33,356 bases of DNA from Desulfobacterales bacterium (GTDB lineage: Bacteria; Desulfobacterota; Desulfobacteria; Desulfobacterales; 4be13), in the NCBI GenBank assembly GCA_029940115.1, contig JAOZRQ010000008.1, positions 1-33,356 of the forward strand. The letters are read 5' to 3'. The notes below the pieces were generated by a model. The model had not been told where the DNA came from. It ran no database searches and saw only the letters and a list, made by a program, of their open reading frames with translations. Made by a program: the position numbers and the translations under genes. Position 1 is the first letter of the stretch. Every line of letters begins with the position of its first letter. Of this stretch, positions 22,601-30,800 are shown piece after piece.

Positions 22601-24576
22601 TACTCGCCGACACTGTGCCCCATGACGACGGAGGGCCTCATGCCCCAAGACCGCCACAGTTCGGCCAGCGCATATTCCACAGAGAAGATCGCGGGCTGGG
22701 TGTGGGCGGTCTCATTCAGGATCAAGGCGGACGTCTCCTCATCCTCCTCGTACAGGACGTCAAGGAGAGGCGGGCTCAGATGTTCCCTGAGAATCTCATC
22801 GCATCGCTGAAGGGTCTCACGAAACACGCGGCTCGTCTCAAAGAGCTGCCGGCCCATTCCCGGGTACTGGGCTCCCTGACCGGTGAACAGGAAGCCTATG
22901 CGGAATTTGGCCCTCACCTGTCCGTGACAGATTCCCGGGGCATCCTCCCACTCGTTCAGAAATCCTGACAGCGCGTCCGCGAATGCCTCCCGGTCAGACG
23001 CGACCAGGGCCAGCCGGTGGCCGAAATGCGTTCTGCCTGCGCCCGCGGTGTGGCAGATGTCCCCGATGTCGGTGGACGACTCCCTGAGAAACGTCTCATA
23101 GGTCCCCGCAAGCGAGCGGAGGGCCTCCTCATCCCTTGCGGAGAGCGTCAGGATGTTGTGGGAGGGGTGTTCCGTCCGGGAGTCCCTCCCTTCAGGTCGC
23201 TGGGCCTCCGCCAGAATCACATGCGCGTTGGTTCCGCTGAACCCGAAGGAGCTGACCCCCGCGACGCGGGGTCTCCCCTCGTCACGGGGCCAGGGGGTGG
23301 GCCGGGAGACCACCGAGACCGGCAGGTCGTCCCAGGGAATGTGGGGGCTGGGCGTGTCGAAGTGGAGGCTCGCCGGAATGCTCTCATGCCGAAGCGACAG
23401 GATCGTCTTGATGACCCCGGCGACTCCCGCGGCGGCCTCGAGGTGTCCGATGTTGGTCTTCACCGATCCGATCCCCACCCGGTTTTCAGGCGTCCTTTTC
23501 TGAAAGACGAGCCCCAGGGCGCGGGTCTCAATGGGATCCCCCAATGGCGTTCCGGTCCCGTGGGCCTCGACATAGTCCACGTCGTCGGGCGCAAGCCCCG
23601 CATCCTTGAGGGCCTCCAGGATGACATCCCTCTGGGCCGGCGCGTTCGGCGCGGTCAGACCATTGCTCCTCCCGTCCTGGTTCACGGCGGTCCCCCTGAT
23701 CACGGCGAGGACAGCCTCCCCGTCCCTCTCCGCGTCGGAAAGCCGTCTGAGGACCACGAATCCGCAACCCTCCCCCCTGACATAGCCGTCCGCGGACTCG
23801 TCAAAGGCCTTGCAACGTCCCTTCGGCGAGAGGGCCTGAAGTCTTGAGAAGGCGACGTGTAGTCCGGGTCCGAGGATCAGGCTCACGCCGCCGGCCAAGG
23901 CCATGTCCGACTCCCCGTCCCGCAGGCTCCGAATCGCGAGGTGCAGCGTCACCAGCGATGACGAGCAGGATGTGTCAACGGTCACCGCGGGGCCCCGGAA
24001 GTCATGGAAATAGGAGAGCCTGCCGGCGGCCGTGCTGAATGCCACGCCTGTCGCGGCGTATCCGTCAATTCTCTCCAAGTCGGCGGAATACAGGTGGGCT
24101 TGGGCATAGTCACGGGAACACATCCCCACGAACACTCCTGTCCGGGAGCTGGCCAGTCGGCTCACATCCTGTCCCGCGTTCTCCAGCGCCTCCCAACTCA
24201 CCTCAAGGAGCAAACGTTGCTGGGGATCGAGGGACCGGGCCTCCTTCGGCGAGATGCCGAAAAAGCCGGCGTCAAAGCGACACACGTCATCAAGAAATCC
24301 GCCGTATCGGACCGATGGGTCCACAGGCATTCCCCGGCCCCACGCGTCTCCGTCCCACCGATCCGGAGGGATTTCCGTTATGGCGTCCCTCCCCTGTCCC
24401 AAGATGCGCCAGAAGGCCTCCGGACTGTCCGCCCCGCCCGGAAAGCGGCACCCCATCCCGATGACGGCGATATCCTCCTTCGTCTGCAACGCATCGACCT
24501 TTGCCTGCAACCCCCTGATCCTGTCAGAGGCATTTTTCAGTGCCTGTTTGTACCTTTGCTCAGTATGATGATCCAT
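13600..24576 (-). CDS. Type I modular polyketide synthase, KS-AT-DH-cMT-KR-ACP-KS-degenerate AT-AT (ORF2)
   Basis: Listed ORF begins at 24654. The more likely start is [24 protein letters not shown] at 24576, a docking helix directly before KS; the upstream 26 aa are encoded by repeat DNA. Motifs: [106 protein letters not shown]. Confidence 0.96.
   Translation of the reverse strand: [3658 protein letters not shown]
13695..13757. repeat. Degenerate 6/7-nt repeat at ORF2/ORF3 junction
   Basis: Coding strand ggtcac ggacag cgacac gggcaac cgacaac ccaacaa; encodes [15 protein letters not shown] in the ORF2 frame. Confidence 0.7.
13880..14820 (-). other. Second, intact AT domain in ORF2
   Basis: [30 protein letters not shown], conserved Arg in VGRAR, [25 protein letters not shown]. 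Confidence 0.85.
15465..16203 (-). other. Degenerate, internally deleted AT domain in ORF2 (predicted catalytically dead)
   Basis: [12 protein letters not shown] instead of [19 protein letters not shown] instead of GHSxGEY; His at the conserved Arg position; the subdomain that carries HAFH is absent (jumps from [11 protein letters not shown] to PMVSGLTGD). Confidence 0.85.
16473..16527. repeat. Degenerate heptanucleotide repeat in ORF2 KS-AT linker
   Basis: gttccgg gttccgg gtccgg gtttcca gtttcga atttcga gtttcaa atttcaa; encodes [18 protein letters not shown]. Confidence 0.93.
16535..17818 (-). other. ORF2 second KS domain
   Basis: [51 protein letters not shown]. Confidence 0.9.
17845..17893. 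repeat. Degenerate heptanucleotide tandem repeat (7 x 7 nt) in ORF2 ACP-KS linker
   Basis: tgttgtc tgttgtt cgttgcc tgttgtc tgctgtt cgtcgtc cgttgtc; encodes [16 protein letters not shown]. Confidence 0.95.
19800..20640 (-). other. ORF2 C-methyltransferase domain
   Basis: [22 protein letters not shown] ... [36 protein letters not shown]. Confidence 0.85.
21810..21843. repeat. Heptanucleotide repeat in ORF2 AT-DH linker
   Basis: ggtccc ggttccc ggttccc ggttccg cgttccc; encodes [13 protein letters not shown]. Confidence 0.92.
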
Positions 24577-24591
24577 TTTTTCCGTTCTTGC

Positions 24592-24809
24592 CTTGTGCGT
24601 CTCCACAATGTTTGCCGATCCGGAGTTCAAAGCTTGCTTTGTGCGTCTCCGCAATGTTTGCCAGTCCGGAGTTCAAAGCTTGCTTTGTGCGTCTCCCCGG
24701 TTGCCCGGACTCACAGAGCAAACTCTGAACTCCGGATGGCCGGACACTCACAGAGTAAACTCTGAACTCCGGATGGCCGGACACTCACAGAGTAAACTCT
24801 GAACTCCGG
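24592..24809. repeat. Intergenic array of direct and inverted repeats between ORF1 and ORF2
   Basis: Two copies of ccggagttcaaagcttgctttgtgcgtctcc (24620-24650, 24666-24696, period 46) face three copies of cacagag[c/t]aaactctgaactccgg (24712-24735, 24749-24772, 24786-24809, period 37), which are near reverse complements. Confidence 0.95.
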
Positions 24810-24830
24810 ACAATTTCTTTTTGTTGAAGG

Positions 24831-27800
24831 TTATAGCAGACTCTCGATCTCCTCCAACACATCCTCTGTCAGTTTGGACTCACTTTGGTCATCCTTCACC
24901 TGAGGGTCGGGTGTGTCTTGTCCGAGGATGTCCTTCAGGAGATAGGAGGCTATCTTTTCCGGCGTGGGATAGTCAAAGATCAGCGAGACCGGCAGAGCCA
25001 CACCGAGTTCCCTTCTGAGCCTGTTCCTCATCTCGACGGCCATCAGGGAGTCGAAGCCCTGGTCTCCGAGAAGGCCCTCCGGTTCGATCTCATGTCCCGC
25101 GACCCGGGACGCTGCGTCCTGAACATAGGCGAGCAGCATGTCGGACTTCCGCTCGGGGCGGGAATGTCGCAGCCGGCTGAGAATGTCCGAGGTTCCCTCC
25201 TCTGCCTGCATGGTCCGCTGCCTGAAATCCTCATAAAACGGCGATTCCATACGTTTGAGGAACACGGGCCACTTGACGGGGCTGGCCACGACTTGGGTCC
25301 CCAGGTGGGAGAGGAGACGCTCCGCTATCTCCACCCCTTGTGCCGTCGGGATGCCTCCCAGACCTCTTGTCCCCACATCATCCGCCGCGCCGATCCTCGC
25401 GGCGATCCCGGTCTCGGACCATGCCCCCCAGTTGACGCTCAGGGCTGGAAGCCCCCTTGAGTGGCGATGGGCGGCCAGCCCGTCGAGAAAGGCGTTGGCC
25501 GCGGCATGGTTCGCCTGCCCGGGTGTGCCCAGCACCGAGGCCACGGAGGAATACATCATGAAGAAGTCGAGTGCCATGTCCTGTGTGAGGCAGTGGAGAT
25601 TCCACGCCCCCCGAGACTTCGGTCCCATGACCTCCCGGAAGTTCTCCCACGTCTGGTTCGGCAGGGTCGCGTCCCTCAACAGGCCCGCCGCGTGGATGAC
25701 ACCGCACAGTTCCGGCATGGAGGCCTTTATCTGACTCAGCAGGCCGGCGACCTCTCCCGGGTCGGAGATGTCCGCCCGCACAACCCGCACTTGGGCTCCC
25801 ATCCCCCCCAGTTCCGCCAACCGGTCCCGGACCTCGTCATTCTCGCCGCCTCGGCTCGCCAGCACCAGATGGGAGGCCCCCCTTTCGACCATCCGTCGGG
25901 CGGTGGCCAGTCCCAAGCCCCCGAGCCCGCCGGTGATCAGATAGGTGGCGTCGTCTCTCAGAAGGGGGGCCGCCTCATCAGGTGGCGGGAGGGCGCACCG
26001 TCTCAGCCGGGAGACATGGCGGACATGGTTCCGATAGGCCACCTGGTCCTCGTTCGCGGCGTGACGGATTTCGTTGAGAAGATCCGTCGTCTCCCCAGGT
26101 TGGGGAATCGGGTCGAGATCCACCCGGACGCATCTCAGCTCCGGATGCTCCGTCACAACCGACTTCCCCATCCCCCACAGCGCGGACTGGGCAACCCCGG
26201 GCACGTCCGGCTGCTCCCCCACGGGCTGGGATCCGCGGGTCACCAGCCACAGATCGGGCGGAACGGGGAGGCCCATCCCGATCACTCTCTGGACAAGATT
26301 CAGGGTTCCGGGTCCCCCCGGCCACACCGGCTGATCCAATCTGGGCCGGGCATCCGGCGGCGGGTCGTCCAGGCTCCACAGATGGATCACCTTCCGGATG
26401 GAAACTCCCTCCGCCGACAATTCGTCGAACAGCCGTCCGAAGTCATCGGGGCTGTCGGGACTCACCCTGAACACCCAGTCGGAGGTCCGTTCGTAGGCTT
26501 CTCCGGGGAAGACCAGACAAGGGGTCGCCGGGTGCAGCAACTCGGCCAGCCGCTCCCCGGTCCCCCCTACGTCGGCCATGATCAGCCAGCCTTCCTCGGC
26601 AGCTCCCCCGGCATCCGCGACGGAGAGGATGATCGCCTGATGACCGGTCAGCGCCGTGTCTCCGTACCGCTCCTCGGAGGATATGGCGGCTGTCTCCCCG
26701 AACCCGCACTCACTGAGCAGATTCCGCCATTCCGAGGATCCCACCAGAGGATAGGCGGGCCGAATGTCCCCATCGGCAAATCGCCACCATCCCTCCAGCA
26801 GGCCGAAGGTGATATCGAGCCACCGCTCCCGGGACGTTCCCTCCCTGAGCAGGAACATCCCGCCGGGGGCCAGCAGCTCCCGCGCATGTCGCAACGACTG
26901 GCGCAGGTCCCGGGTGGCGTGGAGGACGTTGGCCGCGATGACCAGGTCATAGCGGCCCGGGGAGAATCCCTGCCCCGAGGGGGATTGCTCGATGTCCAAG
27001 CGTTTGTACCGGACAAAGGGATGCGCCCTGAACTTCCCCCTTGCCGTCTTTAGAAACATGGGCGAGACGTCGGTGAAGTCGTACGCTGTCCGATTCGGAG
27101 GGAGTTCGGGGAGCATGTGGGAGGCGGTCCCGCCTGTGCCCGCACCGATCTCCAGCACCGCCATCTTTTTTCCCGGCGGCATACGATCCCTCAATATGAT
27201 GACCGCCTGTCGGATCAGCGAACTCATGCATCTTGCCGACAGGGAGTCCTGATAGAAACGGTTGAGCTGTGTGCCGACGGCTTCCGAGAAAAGCAGTTGG
27301 AGAGGATCCTGCTCTCCCCGCAACACCCTTGCCAGATAGGGGCCGCACTGTGTGAGCAGGCTCAGTTCGGGTTCGGCGAAAGGATACTGTGTCAGGAAAT
27401 CCCTGATATCCCCTGCCCCTTCCCCTGCCTGTTCCCCTTCCCCCAATCCCGCGTCGGACATGGGCAGGGGCATGGGCAAAGGCATGGGCAGGGGTTCAAT
27501 CACCTCCCATCGTCCCCCGACCCGTCTCAGCACGCCCTCCTCCGAGAGAATCTCAAGCAGACGGTTCAGCAGAGGGAGGTGCCGGCCCACGACACCGAAC
27601 CGCTCCGCCATCTCCTCCGTCAAGAATTGCCGACCGGCTCCAGGAAGCTCCCCCATCTCATGAAACGCCCGCATGACATAATCCGTGCCCAGGGATTCGA
27701 GTCGGATCAGCATTTCGGCGTACGCGGGCATCGCCAGCCTCTCAATCGCATCGTCCAGCATGGACGTCAGGCGGCCGCCGATTTCGGACAGGTCAGAGGG

Positions 27801-30800
27801 GGCCGGCTGGCTGTTCGTGCCATGGTCCCCGCCATCCGTCACCGTCAGTGGCGAGGGACGCCATTCCACTTCGTAGAGCCAGTCCTGCCAAGAGGGGGCG
27901 TCCCCTCCCAGGTTCTCCCGGCTGATCCTTCTCCCCTCAAGTCCCCGGAACGACAGGATGACCTGCCCGTCGTCGTCAAAGACGCGGATGTCGCCTCTCT
28001 GACGGTCATCTCCGGAGTCGGGCCTCAGCTGGCAGTGTCCCCACAGGGGGAAGCGGTCCGGCGGCCGGGAGATGCGGATCTCCTCAATGTGGAAGGGGGC
28101 AAATGCCTCCTCTATCCCCACTTTGGCGGTGGCCAAGAGCATGCCGAACCCGGCATCGATGAGTCCCGGATGAAACGGGTACCTTTCCCAGTCCGACACC
28201 TCACGCGGCGGACGTACGCGGCAGAGCGTCTCCCCATCCCCCCGCCTCACCGATTTGAACCACTGATAGCTCGGGCCCAGATGAATGTCGCGACGCCGTT
28301 GGGCCTCGTAGTATTCAGAGATGCCCATCTCATCCCCGCATCTCTCCCGCAACTCGGCAGGGGACGTCCCGAACGCGTCGTCCGGATCCGGCCGGTGGGG
28401 GAGAATCCTGCCCGTGGCGTGGAGGGTGTGCCCGTCGCCGTCACCCTCCTCGAAGCTGACCAGCCTGAAGGACGCCTCGTCAGGGCCTTCGGGGGCCACC
28501 GACAAGTGAATCATGCGATGTTCCCCCTCCGGAATGACCAAGGGTTGCGGGAAGATCACATCCGCCAGCACACATCTTCCGGTTCCGAAAATCAGGGGCA
28601 CGGCACCCGAAATCATCGAGATGTGACATGCGCCCGCGACCACCACCTGATCGTAAATCCGATGATCCTTCAGAAAGGGGAGGGAGTCCGTGTCGAACCG
28701 GGTCTCGAACAATGTCTCCCTGAGCAGGGGCGACGATATCTTCCGGTCTATCAGGGGATGGAGCCTCTCCCTGATCGGAGGGCGCGTCTGGCTTCCCAAT
28801 TCATCTATCGGGTAGTGGCTTCGTTGAAAGGGGTAGGTGGGCAGCGTCACCCGCTGACGACGATGTTCGCGGTCCAGTCCCTTCCAATCGATCTCGGCAC
28901 CATGTTCGTACAACTTCCCGAGATTGTCGAGAATTGTCTCCCAGTCTCCCCTTCCCCTCCGCAGGGAGAAAAGCCACAGTGCCTCATCTTCAAGATGTGG
29001 GAGAGACTGTTTTCCGAGACCGGTCAGCGTCGGGGTGGGGCCAATCTCGAGGAACACCCGGTGCCCGGCCTGGGCCAGCGTCTCCATCGAGTCACGGAAT
29101 CTCACGCATTCACGGATGTGCCGTGCCCAGTATGCCGCGCCTGTCAGGTCGTCTCCTTCGGCCCGCCTTCCGGTCACATTGGAGATCACCGGCAGTTCGG
29201 GCCTTGCGTATGAAACCTCCCTCGCGATCCTCATGAAGTCGTCAAGGATCGGCTCGGTCATGGGGGAGTGGAACGCGTGGGAGACCCGTAGCGGACGGAC
29301 CTTGACATCTTCAGATTCAAGCCGTGACAGGAGGTTCCTCACGGATGTCTCCTCGCCGGAGATGACTACGCTTCGGGGGGCGTTCACCGCGGCCACCGAG
29401 ACCCGGTCCCCAAGCTCCCCGATGGCTTCCCGGACGGTCCCCTCATCTGCGGAGACCGAGGCCATCAGGCCGTCCCCCGGCATGGCGTCCATGAGACGCG
29501 CCCGTTCGCTCACAAGCCGGATCGCGTCCTCAAGGCTGAAGACTCCTGCCGTGTGGGCGGCCAGATATTCCCCGACACTGTGCCCGAGCGCCGCCGCAGG
29601 CTGGACTCCCCATGATCGCCACAATTCCAGCAACGCGTACTCAATGGCAAATAGGGATGCCTGCGTGTGAAGGGTTTGACTCAGCAGGTCTTCGGAATCC
29701 TCGCCGGCGTACAGCAGGCGGACGACGGAGATGTCGGCATGCTGCCTGAAAAGTTTGTCACACCGGATCATCGCGTCCCTGAAGACCGGCTCCGTCTCAT
29801 AAAGCTCCCCTCCCATCCCGGGATGTTGCGATCCCTGTCCGGTGAACAGGAACACGGGTTGTTGCGGCTCCCGGGTCGCAGACTGCCGCTCGCGGCTCGC
29901 CCCTCGCGGCTTGCCCCTTGCCGAGAGCCGTTCCCTGATTTCGTCAACCGACTTTCCGCAGACGGAAAGGCGATGGCCGAAATGGGTCCTTCCGGCGTTG
30001 GCGGTGTGGCATATGTCTTCAGGCCGTTGCTCGGTCTGGTCCAGATGGGTTAGGTATCTTTCCCTGAGCGACCCGAGCGCGTCCTTGGTCCTTGCCGAAA
30101 GTGTCAGGATGTGGACAGGACGCTCCGCCCGGGACTGTTCCCTCGCGGATGGCGGCGCCTCCTCCAAGATCACATGTGCGTTGGTTCCGCTGAATCCGAA
30201 CGCGCTCACACCGGCGCGCTTGGGTCCGTCACTTCCGGGCCAAGGCATCGGGCTGATTGGGACGGTGAGGGGCAGATCATCCCAGGGGATGTGGGGGTTC
30301 GGTGTGCGGAAATGAATCTGCGGCGGGATCGTCCCCCGGCTCAAGGCGATGAGCGTCCCGATCACGCCGGCGACCCCCGCGGCCCCCTCCAGATGGCCGA
30401 TGTTTGCCTTGACCGTGCCGACGATCAGCGGGTTGCCCCTGTCACGGTCACGGAAGACCTCCCCCAGCGCGTTCACCTCGACCGGATCCCCGAGGGGGGT
30501 TCCGGTTCCGTGGGCTTGGAGGTAGCCGATCTGGTCAGGGGAGAGTCCCGCATGGCCCAACGCCTCCCGGATCAGCTTCTGTTGGGCCGCGCCATTGGGC
30601 GCGGTGAGACTGCTGCTCGAACCGTCATGGTTGACCGCGCTTCCCCGGACCAGGGCGAGGATCCTGTCGCCGTCCCCCACGGCGTCCTCCAGCCGCCTCA
30701 GGACCAAGACGCCGCACCCCTCGCCACGGACATACCCGTCCGCGGATTTGTCGAAGGACCTGCACCGGCCGGTGGGGGAGAGCGCGCCCAACTTTGAGAA

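Noticed and set aside
24577-24654. N-terminal 26-aa extension of ORF2 in the ORF track
   Set aside because: Encoded by the intergenic repeat DNA; the docking helix start at 24576 is more plausible.
24666-24735. Hairpin as an intrinsic terminator
   Set aside because: No U-tract follows on the transcribed strand, and termination here would cut off the rest of the pathway.
24592-24809. Repeat array as a possible CRISPR
   Set aside because: Repeat orientation inverts midway, periods are 37 and 46, spacers are themselves repeated, and no cas genes are present.
25430-26640. Possible ER domain between MT and KR in ORF1
   Set aside because: Sequence matches the structural half of a KR ([19 protein letters not shown]...VIHLWSL), with no ER nucleotide-binding motif.
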